From positions 62,001 to 126,000 of the forward strand of contig URUY01000007.1 in the NCBI GenBank assembly GCA_900551115.1: 64,000 nt of DNA, given 5' to 3'. The notes beneath the pieces are model-generated. The model was not told the DNA's origin, did no database searches, and was given only the letters and a program-made list of their open reading frames with translations. Positions 15,071 through 24,123 of the stretch are shown in pieces. The stretch is from an uncultured Lachnospiraceae bacterium (GTDB taxonomy: Bacteria; Bacillota; Clostridia; Lachnospirales; Lachnospiraceae). Within the stretch, counting starts at the first letter, position 1. Every line of letters starts with the position of its first letter. The position numbers and the translations under genes are program-made.

Positions 15071-15133
15071 ATAATAAAAGCCCCCTCTAAGCCATCGGAC
15101 TTCTCATGCTCTGTCCGCAGCTGAAAGGGGGCC
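15071..15133 (-). terminator. Terminator of the 15150-15413 gene
   Basis: On the minus strand a GGCCCCCTTT arm (15124-15133) pairs with the AGGGGGC arm (15080-15086), with an internal GC-rich loop, followed by TTTTATTAT. Confidence 0.75.
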
Positions 15134-15149
15134 GTCATTCACAGCGTAA

Positions 15150-15413
15150 TCAGCCTTCTACAATCAGGTAGCGGCCGTCACCGATATCAAACACTTCCGA
15201 TGCCTCTAAAATTTCCTCGTCCATGGCACCGTCCATATCAATACCTTCTTCATCAAAGTATTCAATAATCTCTTCTACCGAATCCACAACAACTGCCATG
15301 CACTCCTCTAAAAAAGCTTCTGCTTCTTCTAAATTAGCTGCTACAGTTTCAGGAAAAAGCTGTAACTGATTTTTTAAAAAACAGGTTAAAACAGCATCAT
15401 CAAACTCATGCAT
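15150..15413 (-). CDS. Small acidic conserved hypothetical protein
   Basis: An 87-residue, strongly acidic protein (EEAEAFLEE, VEEIIEYFDEEGID, DEEILEASEVFDI) with two Cys, no signal peptide and no membrane helix. It ends in a short beta-like segment (GDGRYLIVEG). I do not recognise a defined domain, although proteins of this look are widespread in Lachnospiraceae. AGGAGG lies about 9 bp before the ATG and a terminator follows, so it is probably the last gene of a unit that includes the HAD phosphatase region upstream. Confidence 0.78.
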   Translation of the reverse strand: MHEFDDAVLTCFLKNQLQLFPETVAANLEEAEAFLEECMAVVVDSVEEIIEYFDEEGIDMDGAMDEEILEASEVFDIGDGRYLIVEG

Positions 15414-15461
15414 ACCATATGCCTCCTAGTTTTTACTTTTTATGCATTCATAATATTCTCT

Positions 15462-16115
15462 CTATTGCAAATAGTCAAGTAGCTGCAGCGGATTTTTAAT
15501 AATTGCATCTGCGTGATTTTCCAAAAGCTCCTGTTTTTCCCGAAATCCCCACAAAGCCCCTATGGTAAAAGCACCTGCCGCCTTGCCGGTCTGCATATCC
15601 GTCCCGGTATCTCCCAGATATAAAATCTCTTCTGCCGTAAGCTGCAGCTTATCGAGAATACAGAATACCCCTTCGGGACTGGGCTTTTTTTCAATGCCTT
15701 CCATCTGTCCCTGTACAATATCAAAATAGTCTTTTCCAAAAACAGTATGAATGACATCCTTCGTTCTCTCATGGGGTTTGTTGCTGAGAACCGCTATTTT
15801 CACACCTCTTTCCTTAAGTGCAGAAAGCAGCTCGTTTATCCCCTCATAGGGAATTACATGATACATACAGTATTTTGAAAAAACCTTCTGATATTCTGCA
15901 TATGCCTCTTCAAAATGCACATGCTCCTTATCTCCTCCGGCTTCCAGACACCTTTCTATTAAAACAGCGGCTCCGTCTCCTACAAAATATTTGTACTGCT
16001 CCTTCGTATAGGGACCAAATCCTAATTTTTCCACCGCCATATCAGCGCTTATTTTAATAGAATCCAAAGAATCGGTCAGCGTACCGTCCAGGTCAAAAAT
16101 AACTGCTTTTTTCAT
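15462..16115 (-). CDS. HAD-family hydrolase, phosphoglycolate phosphatase-like
   Basis: A 217-residue HAD phosphatase. Motif I is FDLDGTLTDS (about residues 6-15), motif II lies in IAVLSNKPHE, the motif III Lys is in KKPSPEGVF and motif IV is YLGDTGTDMQTG. The helical cap between motifs I and II matches the Gph/PpaX subgroup, so the substrate is probably phosphoglycolate or pyrophosphate; it cannot be decided here. The ATG overlaps the maf stop by 4 bp (ATGA), indicating translational coupling. Confidence 0.9.
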   Translation of the reverse strand: MKKAVIFDLDGTLTDSLDSIKISADMAVEKLGFGPYTKEQYKYFVGDGAAVLIERCLEAGGDKEHVHFEEAYAEYQKVFSKYCMYHVIPYEGINELLSALKERGVKIAVLSNKPHERTKDVIHTVFGKDYFDIVQGQMEGIEKKPSPEGVFCILDKLQLTAEEILYLGDTGTDMQTGKAAGAFTIGALWGFREKQELLENHADAIIKNPLQLLDYLQ

Positions 16116-16726
16116 TTGCGTAAACACTCCTTCAATTCCTGATAAAGTCTTCCCACAGGAAGTCCCACCACATTATTGTAATCTCCCCGGATTTCTTTGA
16201 TATAGGCTGCACATTGTCCCTGTATGCCGTAGGCGCCCGCCTTATCCATAGGGTCCTTTGTGGCAACGTAAGCTTCTATTTCCTCTCTGCTCATGGGATA
16301 AAAGGTCACTTGCGTCCTTTCAAAAAAGGTGTGTATCTTCTCTTCTCCTTTATCGCTATAACAGAAGGTAACACCGGTATACACCTCATGGGTATGGCCG
16401 GAAAGCTCTGTAAGCATTTCTGCAGCCTGTTTTTCATTCTCCGGCTTTCCTAATATTCTGCCCCCGAAGGCAACTATCGTATCCGCCCCGATAACGAAAA
16501 ATTCCTCCCTTGTCGATACTTCTTTTTCTGCTAAAGGCTTTCCGTCTGCAAACTGCCTGAAAACAGCCTGCGCCTTCTGTCTTGACAATTCACAGACAAC
16601 CTCCGAAGGGATTGCACTGCTTATCTTTTCCTCACAGGCGCCGGTTAATACAGTAAACGGGATTCCTATCTGCAAAAGAAGTTCCCTTCTTCTGGGAGAA
16701 GCGCTTGCCAATATAATCTTATTCAT
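16112..16726 (-). CDS. maf: Maf family nucleoside triphosphate pyrophosphatase
   Basis: A 204-residue Maf/HAM1-fold enzyme that hydrolyses non-canonical or uridine/thymidine triphosphates, long linked to septum formation. The N-terminal signature LASASPRRRELL is intact. Further conserved stretches are VIGADTIVAF, LSGHTHEVYTGV and the C-terminal GDYNNVVGLPVGRLY. The start at 16726 is chosen because the signature follows directly and because it overlaps the ppk1 stop by 8 bp (GGAGAC upstream). The longer frame lies inside ppk1. Confidence 0.95.
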   Translation of the reverse strand: MNKIILASASPRRRELLLQIGIPFTVLTGACEEKISSAIPSEVVCELSRQKAQAVFRQFADGKPLAEKEVSTREEFFVIGADTIVAFGGRILGKPENEKQAAEMLTELSGHTHEVYTGVTFCYSDKGEEKIHTFFERTQVTFYPMSREEIEAYVATKDPMDKAGAYGIQGQCAAYIKEIRGDYNNVVGLPVGRLYQELKECLRK

Positions 16727-18848
16727 GATGTGTCTCCGGAATAAAAACCCTGCTGTCAGCCTCTTCCCTGCTTTCTGCTGCCAGCTCCACAGCCTCCCTG
16801 CAAAAGGCATCCTGTGAATTAAAGGTTTCTTTTCCTCTCCTGTCTACTTTTTCATAGCTTCCGTCCGGCATTAACAGATGTGCCTTCACCGTATCCTTAA
16901 GCTGGCTTTGCAGAATATGCCAAAGCTCTTCTTTTAACTCTTCCTTTTCTACCGTGAACAGTATTTCCACACGGCGTTCCAGGTTTCTCGGCATCCAGTC
17001 TGCGCTGGAACAGTATATTTCAGGGCTGCCGCCGTTTTCAAAGTAAAAAATACGGCTATGCTCCAAAAAGTTTCCTACAATGGAACGCACATGTATATTC
17101 TCGCTGATGTCCTTTATTCCTACCTTCAGGCAGCAGATACCCCTGACAATCAGTTCTATGGTGACTCCGGCTGCACTGGCCTCATAAAGCGCCGCAATCA
17201 CATCTGCATCACAGAGAGAATTCATCTTTGCAATAATATGAGCAGGTTTTCCTGAAAGTGCAGCGTCTCTTTCACGATTGATTAAATATAAGAATCTATC
17301 CTTCAGCCAAAGGGGGGCAAGGGCAAGCTTGTTCCAGTGCAGAGGCTCCGAATAGCCTGACAGCATATTGAATACTGCCGTTGCGTCCTCGCCGATTGCC
17401 TCCGAACAGGTTAAAAGACCCACATCCGTATATAACTTTGCAGTGGCATCGTTATAGTTTCCGGTTCCCAAATGCACGTACCTTCTGATACCGTCCTCTT
17501 CCCTTCGGACTACCAGTGTAATCTTACTGTGGGTTTTTAAGCCTACCAGGCCGTAAATAACATGACAGCCTGCCTTTTCTAACATCCTTGCCCACACAAT
17601 ATTATTTTCCTCGTCAAATCTGGCCTTCAGTTCCACCAGCACGGAAACCTGCTTGCCGTTTTCCGCAGCCTGTGCTAATGCCGCTATAATCGGGGAATTG
17701 CCGCTGACACGGTACAGGGTCTGCTTGATTGCCAGCACATCAGGGTCCTTTGCTGCCTGCCTGATGAAATCCACCACCGGCATAAAGGTCTGATACGGAT
17801 GGTGCAGCAGAATATCGCCCTCTCTGATGGCAGCAAAAATATCCTCGCCTGCAGGCAGCCTTTTAACCTGCTGCGGAACATATTTTTCTGCTTTTAATTT
17901 TTCAAAGCCTTCCAGACCATACATTTTCATCAAAAAAGTTAAATCCAAAGGTCCGTCTATGGAATAAATGGTTTCCTGACCGATGTCCAAAGCCTTTTTC
18001 AGCAATTTTAATAACCGCTTATCTATGCCTTCCTCAACCTCTAAACGGATAGCTTCTCCCCACTGTCTCTTTTTTAACTGTTTCTCAATTTCCTTCAGCA
18101 AATCGGCAGCTTCATCCTCTTCGATTGTCAAATCGGCGTTTCGCATAATGCGGAAAGGATGTACGCAGACAATATCATAATTTAAAAACAGCTTATGGAT
18201 ATTCCTCTCAATTACTTCTTCCAAAAGGATTATCCTTCTCTCTTCCTTCCCTGCCGGCAGCTCTATCATTCTGGGCAGCACACTGGGTACCTGTACGGTA
18301 GCAAATTCCAGTTCTCCCTCTCCTGCCTTCTTGGTTACAAGCGCACCCAAATTAAGGGATTTATTCCTGATAAGCGGAAACGGCCTTGAGGAGTCCACCG
18401 CCATAGGCGTCAGCACCGGATAAACGTTATTTTCAAAATACCTGTCTACATATGCTCCTTCCTTCTCCGTAAGCTGCTCATGCTTTTTAATGACATGCAG
18501 CCCATGCTGCTCTAATTGCGGAAGCAGGGAACGGTTATAGGTGGAATACTGCAAATCCACCAGTCCGTGAATCTGCTCATCCAGCTTTTCAAGCTGTTCC
18601 TTTGCCGTAAGCCCGGCAATATCCCGTTTGGTATAGCCCGCATTTACCATATCTTTTAAGGAGGCTACGCGGATCATGAAAAATTCATCCAAATTAGATG
18701 CTGTGATACTTAAAAATTTCAGACGCTCAAACAGCGGCAGGGCTTTGTCCCTTGCCTCAGACAGCACTCTGTGATTGAACAGCACCCAGCTCATTTCCCT
18801 GTTCGTATAATACTCGGAATTTCTGTAGTCTATCTTTTTTTCTCCCAT
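16719..18848 (-). CDS. ppk1: Polyphosphate kinase 1
   Basis: A 709-residue enzyme that reversibly transfers the ATP gamma-phosphate to polyphosphate. It has the four-domain PPK1 layout: an N-terminal domain (YYTNREMSWVLFNHRVL), a head domain, and two phospholipase D-like catalytic domains. The two active-site histidines are seen in GLKTHSKITLVV and YVHLGTGNYND. The start at 18848 is used because GGAGG precedes it by 6 bp; an upstream in-frame ATG at 18860 lacks a good site. It follows ppx by 27 bp, so synthesis and breakdown of polyphosphate are encoded together. Confidence 0.96.
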   Translation of the reverse strand: MGEKKIDYRNSEYYTNREMSWVLFNHRVLSEARDKALPLFERLKFLSITASNLDEFFMIRVASLKDMVNAGYTKRDIAGLTAKEQLEKLDEQIHGLVDLQYSTYNRSLLPQLEQHGLHVIKKHEQLTEKEGAYVDRYFENNVYPVLTPMAVDSSRPFPLIRNKSLNLGALVTKKAGEGELEFATVQVPSVLPRMIELPAGKEERRIILLEEVIERNIHKLFLNYDIVCVHPFRIMRNADLTIEEDEAADLLKEIEKQLKKRQWGEAIRLEVEEGIDKRLLKLLKKALDIGQETIYSIDGPLDLTFLMKMYGLEGFEKLKAEKYVPQQVKRLPAGEDIFAAIREGDILLHHPYQTFMPVVDFIRQAAKDPDVLAIKQTLYRVSGNSPIIAALAQAAENGKQVSVLVELKARFDEENNIVWARMLEKAGCHVIYGLVGLKTHSKITLVVRREEDGIRRYVHLGTGNYNDATAKLYTDVGLLTCSEAIGEDATAVFNMLSGYSEPLHWNKLALAPLWLKDRFLYLINRERDAALSGKPAHIIAKMNSLCDADVIAALYEASAAGVTIELIVRGICCLKVGIKDISENIHVRSIVGNFLEHSRIFYFENGGSPEIYCSSADWMPRNLERRVEILFTVEKEELKEELWHILQSQLKDTVKAHLLMPDGSYEKVDRRGKETFNSQDAFCREAVELAAESREEADSRVFIPETHHE

Positions 18849-18875
18849 TTTTACCTCCATGCCTGACAAAAAATC

Positions 18876-20414
18876 TTAAATGTTTCTCTTTCGCTTAATC
18901 ACCGGCTGCACATTAAATACTTCTTCAAAAAATTGTGCCCGGTTCTCAAAAAGTCCCTTTTCCAACGTGATATCCTCTTTCGTATCCACCGTCAGTATCA
19001 GTTCCCTTTCCCGCAGTACTGCCTTTATATTTTTAAACTTCTGCTTATGGCTTCTGTCCAGTCCATTGGCAATCCTTAAAATTGCCGTCAGCTTCGCCAC
19101 CGTCAGATACGCCTGTTTATCCAGCGAAGAGGCACGGTGCAGTTCCTCGTAATACAAAAATTCCTCATGGTTGAATTTTACCACATTTGCCACAATCTCC
19201 CTTTCCATATGGGAAAGCCCGATCATTTCCGTAGCCATAATAATGTGATAGGAGCATTCACCCAGATTCACCAGACTGATGTACTTGCCGCAGTCATGCA
19301 AAATAGCCGCTATCCGCAGATAAAGCCTTTCTCTCTTTCCCAGCCCGTGCAGCTTTTTGGTACTGTCAAAAATGGTCATGGTCAGGTTTTCCAGAGTCTC
19401 TGCCCTCTTCCTGCTGCCCATATACCGTTTGCTGATATTGATAGCGCAGTCAATAATATCCTTTTCAAAATTGTGTTCGCTGATTACCATTTTCTGCTGC
19501 TGTGCATATTCATAGGCAATGCCATCACACAGCGTTACACCGGGAGCCCATATCAGTTTGGCACCCGTCATGACTATCATTCTGTTTAAAAGCACTGCCG
19601 ATACAAACATGAGCCTTGCATTTTCCTCTGAAATGCCAAGCTTTACTGCAATTTCACCGGTACTCCTGTTCCTTAGAAACTCCATAAACTGCCCATACTC
19701 ATCACCGGTTGCATAGCCTGCCCGCTCTCCGTCCTCGTTCTTTTTACCGAGCCAGCCGGAAAGGTAGTCATCCACCAGTATGACATTCTCTATCTTCGTA
19801 TCCTTTAAGTAAAATCTGTCCAGCACGGAAAGCTGCGCATCATCAATTTCACCAAGAAGCTCTTCCATCTGCGCAGGCTTTGCATTAATGCGTCCCAGTC
19901 TTTCAAGCAGTCGCAGCACACCCAGCCTTAAATTCTGCGTGGTGGTAAGCGTTCCCTTGTCAAACAGGGATATCTGAATGCTGCCGCCGCCGATATCCAC
20001 AATGGCGGTTCCCTTTTCCAGTATGCGGTCAAACTCTTCTCCTCTGGACGCTATGGACTTGTAATCCAAAAAACGCTGTTCCGAATTGCTTAAGACCTCT
20101 ACCTGTACGCCGGTTCTTTGGGCAAGCTGCTCCAGTACAATAGCAGTATTTTCCATTTCCCTGATAGCGCTGGTTCCGTATGCCTTATAAGCATCTACCC
20201 TGTAGGTATCCATAATTTCAGCATACTGCCGCAGTACCCTGCACAGCTCATCCACCTTTTCATAGCTCAGCTTCCCTGTGGAATAGGTTTCTGTGCCCAA
20301 ATCAATCCTGTGTCTGATATGGTCTATCTCCCTCATCCTGTTTTTCCCGGAAAACTCAAAGATTTTCATGGACAGCTCATAAGAGCCTACATCAATCGCC
20401 GCAAAAGTCTTCAT
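18876..20414 (-). CDS. ppx: Exopolyphosphatase / Ppx-GppA phosphatase with HD domain
   Basis: A 512-residue protein with an ASKHA-fold Ppx/GppA catalytic region (AAIDVGSYELSMKIFE at the start, phosphate loop around VDIGGGSIQISLF) and a C-terminal HD-type helical domain (ILHDCGKYI). It should release orthophosphate from polyphosphate, or convert pppGpp to ppGpp. Pairing with ppk1 favours the polyphosphate role. The HD-like C-terminus is normal for long Ppx proteins. It lies between a DUF815 ATPase gene and ppk1 on the same strand. Confidence 0.93.
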   Translation of the reverse strand: MKTFAAIDVGSYELSMKIFEFSGKNRMREIDHIRHRIDLGTETYSTGKLSYEKVDELCRVLRQYAEIMDTYRVDAYKAYGTSAIREMENTAIVLEQLAQRTGVQVEVLSNSEQRFLDYKSIASRGEEFDRILEKGTAIVDIGGGSIQISLFDKGTLTTTQNLRLGVLRLLERLGRINAKPAQMEELLGEIDDAQLSVLDRFYLKDTKIENVILVDDYLSGWLGKKNEDGERAGYATGDEYGQFMEFLRNRSTGEIAVKLGISEENARLMFVSAVLLNRMIVMTGAKLIWAPGVTLCDGIAYEYAQQQKMVISEHNFEKDIIDCAINISKRYMGSRKRAETLENLTMTIFDSTKKLHGLGKRERLYLRIAAILHDCGKYISLVNLGECSYHIIMATEMIGLSHMEREIVANVVKFNHEEFLYYEELHRASSLDKQAYLTVAKLTAILRIANGLDRSHKQKFKNIKAVLRERELILTVDTKEDITLEKGLFENRAQFFEEVFNVQPVIKRKRNI

Positions 20415-20459
20415 CTCTGCCTCCTTCTTTATCCTTACCCTTCAGTAAAGCGTTCCTTC

Positions 20460-21749
20460 TCACACCTGACTTAACAGATAATCAATAAACTGCTGGGCAC
20501 ATCTTCCCGAAAGTCCGCCATGGTTTAATTCCCACTTATTTGCTTCCAAAAGCAGCTTATCTTCATCCATGACAATACCGAAACGCTGTGCCAGGGTTGT
20601 CACGATTTCCTGAAACTCTTTTTTATCCGGCGCGCCAAAGTAAATGGTAACGCCGAATCTGGATACCAGTGACAGCTTTTCCGCCACCGTATCCCCTTTA
20701 TGCAGGTCATCCTGCCTTTCTTCCTTATCGCTGAATTTTTCACGGACAAGGTGTCTTCTGTTAGAGGTTGCATAAATCAGCACATTGTCAGGCTTCTTTT
20801 CCAGACCGCCTTCTATCACTGCCTTTAAATACTTATATTCTATTTCAAAATCTTCAAAGCTCAAATCATCCATATAAATAATGAATTTGTAATTCCGGTT
20901 CTTTATCTGACTGATTACATCATTTAAGTCCTGAAACTGATGCTTGTATACTTCAATAATACGAAGTCCCTTTTGATAGTATTCATTGGCAATTCCCTTG
21001 ATGCTTGAGGATTTTCCGGTTCCTGCATCCCCATACAAAAGACAGTTGTTCGCCTTTTTCCCGTTTACAAAGGCTTCTGTATTATCCACCAGCTTTTTCT
21101 TGGCAAGCTCATAGCCAACCAAATCAGACAGCTTTACATGGGCAATATTTAAAATGGGTTCAATATGCGCGCCATCTTCTCTATGTACAACCCGAAACGA
21201 CTTGTGCAGACCGAATTTTCCCACACCATATTCTTTATAAAATTCCGTTAAGGTTGTCTTCATTTCCTCCGGTGTATGGTTTTTCTGAAAACGGACTGCC
21301 AAATCACAGATGCGGGCACAGATACGGGTATTGTATACACGGCTTTCCTGCATGCTGGCCTGATAATCCAAAAGCAGCTCATATTCCGGCACCTTTAACG
21401 TCTCCATAACCGGTGCAAAATCAAAATCATAGAATTCTTTAAAAATAATAATATCATGGAGAACTGCCCTGTTTATCGTGCCTTCCACTTCTCCTCTGAT
21501 TTCACATGCCTTGCTGTAGCTGTTCTCATTGTTTACCAGAAGATTTGCCAGATAGCAGTGCCAGAGATTGCCATGAAAACCATGGCTGCCTGCCAGGTCA
21601 ATCAGCCTGTGGATACAGTCATAAAAAAGCGCTGCCATATCCTCCCTGTTATAATACTCGTCTTTGTAGTGTTCCATGAGAAAAGCCATATCATACAGCA
21701 ATTCTCCGTCTTCAAAATTTTTGTATACAATCAGTTCCTGTTCTCTCAT
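20460..21749 (-). CDS. AAA+ ATPase of the DUF815 family
   Basis: A 429-residue protein with an N-terminal region of about 190 residues and a C-terminal AAA+ module. Walker A is LLYGDAGTGKSSSIKGIAN, Walker B is FIIYMDDLSFED, and sensor 1 is VLIYATSNRRHLV. DUF815 proteins resemble ClpX/FtsH-type remodelling ATPases but their clients are unknown. It precedes ppx and ppk1 on the same strand with a 45-bp gap, so co-expression is possible. Confidence 0.88.
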   Translation of the reverse strand: MREQELIVYKNFEDGELLYDMAFLMEHYKDEYYNREDMAALFYDCIHRLIDLAGSHGFHGNLWHCYLANLLVNNENSYSKACEIRGEVEGTINRAVLHDIIIFKEFYDFDFAPVMETLKVPEYELLLDYQASMQESRVYNTRICARICDLAVRFQKNHTPEEMKTTLTEFYKEYGVGKFGLHKSFRVVHREDGAHIEPILNIAHVKLSDLVGYELAKKKLVDNTEAFVNGKKANNCLLYGDAGTGKSSSIKGIANEYYQKGLRIIEVYKHQFQDLNDVISQIKNRNYKFIIYMDDLSFEDFEIEYKYLKAVIEGGLEKKPDNVLIYATSNRRHLVREKFSDKEERQDDLHKGDTVAEKLSLVSRFGVTIYFGAPDKKEFQEIVTTLAQRFGIVMDEDKLLLEANKWELNHGGLSGRCAQQFIDYLLSQV

Positions 21750-21767
21750 CGTACCAATCTACTCTCC

Positions 21768-21822
21768 TAAATAACTGCCTTAAATTTTAACAATTGCCCA
21801 AAATTTAATAATTACCTAAAAT
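21768..21822. repeat. Three 18-bp tandem repeats spanning the pheA stop codon
   Basis: Units 21805-21822, 21787-21804 and 21768-21785 (1-bp gap before the last). The first contains the pheA codons for ILGNY plus TAA. The second differs only by three transitions and would read ILGNC plus TAA in frame. The third is more diverged. Confidence 0.75.
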
Positions 21823-22929
21823 CTTCATATTGCGCGTCTCTTCCCTGAGGCCCCGCAGCGCATTCTTTACGGCGCTGTCTGCCAGATTCCCCTCAAAATC
21901 AATAAAGAAACGGTATTCCCAGTTTCTATCCTCAATGGGACGGCTCTCTATCTTTGTCATATTGAGATTATTGTATATGAAATGCGACAGCATATGGTAC
22001 AGGGAGCCGCTCTTATGAGGCACTTCAAAGCAGATGCTGACCTTGCCTGCATCCTTTTTAAATATTTTCTGGTTGGTAACAATAATAAACCGCGTGGAAT
22101 TGGTATCCGACTGGTTAATTCCTTTTTCCAGAACCGAAAGACCGTAAATATCCGCCGCATGCTCACCTGCAATGGCAGCCTGGGTCCTATCCCCTTCTTC
22201 ACCTACCTTTTTTGCCGCAAAAGCATTGTTCTTCATGCTGATCTGCTGCCAGTCACAGTTTAGCAGATACCGGGCGCACTGCATCAGGGACTGGGGATGG
22301 GAATATACTCTCTTTATCTCTTTCTTATCCGTTCCCGGTACGGCTAAAAGACAATGCTCAATTTTAATAATCTGTTCACCCACAATATAATTTTCAAACT
22401 CTACCAGCAAATCGTATATTTCATTGACAATGCCTGCCGTAGAGTTTTCAATGGGAAGCACCGCAAAATCCGCACTGCCTTCCTCAATGGCGCTCATGGC
22501 GTCCCTGAAGGTGTCCACATGGAAGCTGTTTACATTTTTACCAAAATAGGAAAACATGGCTGCCTGGGAATAAGAGCCTTCGCTTCCCTGAAATACCACT
22601 CTTGCATGCTCCGTATCAAAGCTGTCCACTCCGATAAAAGGAAGCTTTCCCATACTGCCGCTTTCCGCCAGCATCCCATACTGCAGCTTGCGGCTCATGG
22701 ACATAAGCTGTTCAAACAGCTCCTCCACGCCATGACTGTTAAAATCATTGTGGGCAAGGGCCTTTACCTTTTCCAGCTTTTCCGTTTCCCGCTGTCTGTC
22801 AAAAACCTTTTTCCCGTTTTCTATTTTATACTGCGCCACATGCTTGCAGACATCCATTCTCTGCTCATACAAATCTACTATCTGCGCGTCTATTTCATCA
22901 ATTTTCTCCCGCAGTTCTCCTAAGTCCAT
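21805..22929 (-). CDS. pheA: Bifunctional chorismate mutase / prephenate dehydratase
   Basis: A 374-residue P-protein of phenylalanine synthesis. Residues 1-90 are an AroQ chorismate mutase (LREKIDEIDAQIVDLYEQRM). Residues about 108-285 are prephenate dehydratase with VVFQGSEGSYSQAAMF, LPIENSTAGIV and the catalytic-type SDTNSTRFII. A C-terminal ACT domain (HKSGSLYHMLSHF, then KIESRPIEDRNWEYRFFIDF) gives Phe feedback inhibition. The start at 22929 has AAGGAGAG upstream; the longer frame contains the promoter region. No leader attenuator is visible. Confidence 0.95.
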   Translation of the reverse strand: MDLGELREKIDEIDAQIVDLYEQRMDVCKHVAQYKIENGKKVFDRQRETEKLEKVKALAHNDFNSHGVEELFEQLMSMSRKLQYGMLAESGSMGKLPFIGVDSFDTEHARVVFQGSEGSYSQAAMFSYFGKNVNSFHVDTFRDAMSAIEEGSADFAVLPIENSTAGIVNEIYDLLVEFENYIVGEQIIKIEHCLLAVPGTDKKEIKRVYSHPQSLMQCARYLLNCDWQQISMKNNAFAAKKVGEEGDRTQAAIAGEHAADIYGLSVLEKGINQSDTNSTRFIIVTNQKIFKKDAGKVSICFEVPHKSGSLYHMLSHFIYNNLNMTKIESRPIEDRNWEYRFFIDFEGNLADSAVKNALRGLREETRNMKILGNY

Positions 22930-22972
22930 TTTCTCTCCTTTTGGCCTGCCGGCACATTTTATTTTATTCCTT

Positions 22973-23001
22973 ATCTTATACCAAATCCCCCTTGATAGCA
23001 A
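22973..23001 (-). promoter_or_regulatory. Likely pheA promoter
   Basis: On the minus strand TTGCTA (22996-23001), 17 bp, TAAGAT (22973-22978). It overlaps the divergent promoter on the plus strand, so the two probably compete. Confidence 0.6.
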
Positions 23002-23020
23002 GTAAAATAGCGGCTATAAT
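22992..23020 (+). promoter_or_regulatory. Sigma-A promoter of the DUF5050 gene
   Basis: TTGATA (22992-22997), 17 bp, TATAAT (23015-23020), followed by GGAAAGGAG before the ATG at 23069. Confidence 0.87.
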
Positions 23021-23068
23021 GGTATAAAATAAACGTAAAATGAACCTGACGGAAAGGAGCCTTTCTGC

Positions 23069-24106
23069 ATGAATAAAAAAACAAAACTGATTATCGGCTG
23101 TATCTTAGCCGTTTTGATACTTTCTCTTTTCGTACTGCTTTCCCTTCTGCAAAAAAAGATTTCTCCCATTCCTGCCGGCACCGTGGGCAATACCGCCGGC
23201 AATGCCAATAACGGCGGTCTCTTCTGTGAGTATGACGGAACCGTCTATTTCTCCAATCCCTATGACGGGGGTGCCCTCTATTCCATGTCCCCCGATGAAA
23301 CAGACCTTAAAAAGCTGAATTCTGTCAATGCCTCCAATATCAGTGCCGGAGGCAGCCATCTTTTCTATTACCAAAGGGAAGCCTCCGGCTCCTCGGGCCT
23401 TGGCTATGTCCGCAGCGCCCATGGCCTGTACCGCTCCGATTTAAACGGCGAAAACGCCGCCTGCATTTCCCGGGATTTGGTCTTTCATATGCAGCTTATC
23501 GACAACTATCTGTACTATCTGTCCTCTGCCGATAACGGTGCCGAATTTTACAAACTGAAAATCGACAAATCAGAAAAAGAAATGCTGGCGGATACCGGCT
23601 GGAATTTTGCCTGCGCTCTGCCGGACGGCACGGTATATTATAACGGTACGGAGACTAACCACTATCTCTGCCAATACAATACCCATAGCGGCGCATCTTC
23701 CGTAGTATGGGAAGGCAACCTGTGGTATCCCGTCTATGATAGCGGATATATTTATTATCTGGATGTATCCTCTGACTACAGACTGTGCAGATATTCCTTA
23801 AACGATGATGTGGTAGAAATCCTGACCCATGACAGAGTGGACTGCTTCAACCTGGCCGGAGACTATATCTACTACCAGAAAAATTCCGCAAAGGAACCAG
23901 CCTTAAAGCGCATGACCTTAGACGGAAAAGATGTTGAGATTGTTGCAGAAGGAAACTACACCCATATAAATACCACCTCCCGCTACGTGTATTTCAGCGC
24001 CTTTGACAGTGAAATGCCCATCTACCGTACACCGGTAAACGGGCCCGTATCAGTGAGTACCTTCGATGCTGCTTTAGAAGCCGCTTTGCAGCATGCCCAA
24101 AAATGA
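23069..24106 (+). CDS. DUF5050 family membrane-anchored beta-propeller-like protein
   Basis: A 345-residue protein with an N-terminal membrane anchor (residues 7-28, LIIGCILAVLILSLFVLLSL) and an extracytoplasmic region built of repeated YFSNPYDGGALYSMSPD-type blades (also YYLSSADNGAEFYKLKID, YYLDVSSDYRLCRYSL, YYQKNSAKEPALKRM). These Tyr-rich blades, each ending in a reported value, match DUF5050. Function is unknown; surface sensing or binding is plausible. It is transcribed alone and convergent with a MATE pump gene. Confidence 0.85.
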   Translation: MNKKTKLIIGCILAVLILSLFVLLSLLQKKISPIPAGTVGNTAGNANNGGLFCEYDGTVYFSNPYDGGALYSMSPDETDLKKLNSVNASNISAGGSHLFYYQREASGSSGLGYVRSAHGLYRSDLNGENAACISRDLVFHMQLIDNYLYYLSSADNGAEFYKLKIDKSEKEMLADTGWNFACALPDGTVYYNGTETNHYLCQYNTHSGASSVVWEGNLWYPVYDSGYIYYLDVSSDYRLCRYSLNDDVVEILTHDRVDCFNLAGDYIYYQKNSAKEPALKRMTLDGKDVEIVAEGNYTHINTTSRYVYFSAFDSEMPIYRTPVNGPVSVSTFDAALEAALQHAQK

Positions 24107-24123
24107 TTTTCCGGCTTAAGCCG

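Noticed and set aside
16726..16810. N-terminally extended Maf starting at 16810
   Set aside because: The extension is read inside ppk1 in another frame; the conserved Maf start with a suitable ribosome binding site is at 16726.
22930..23068. T-box or Phe-leader attenuator before pheA
   Set aside because: The leader is about 40 nt with no terminator/antiterminator pair and no Phe-rich leader peptide.
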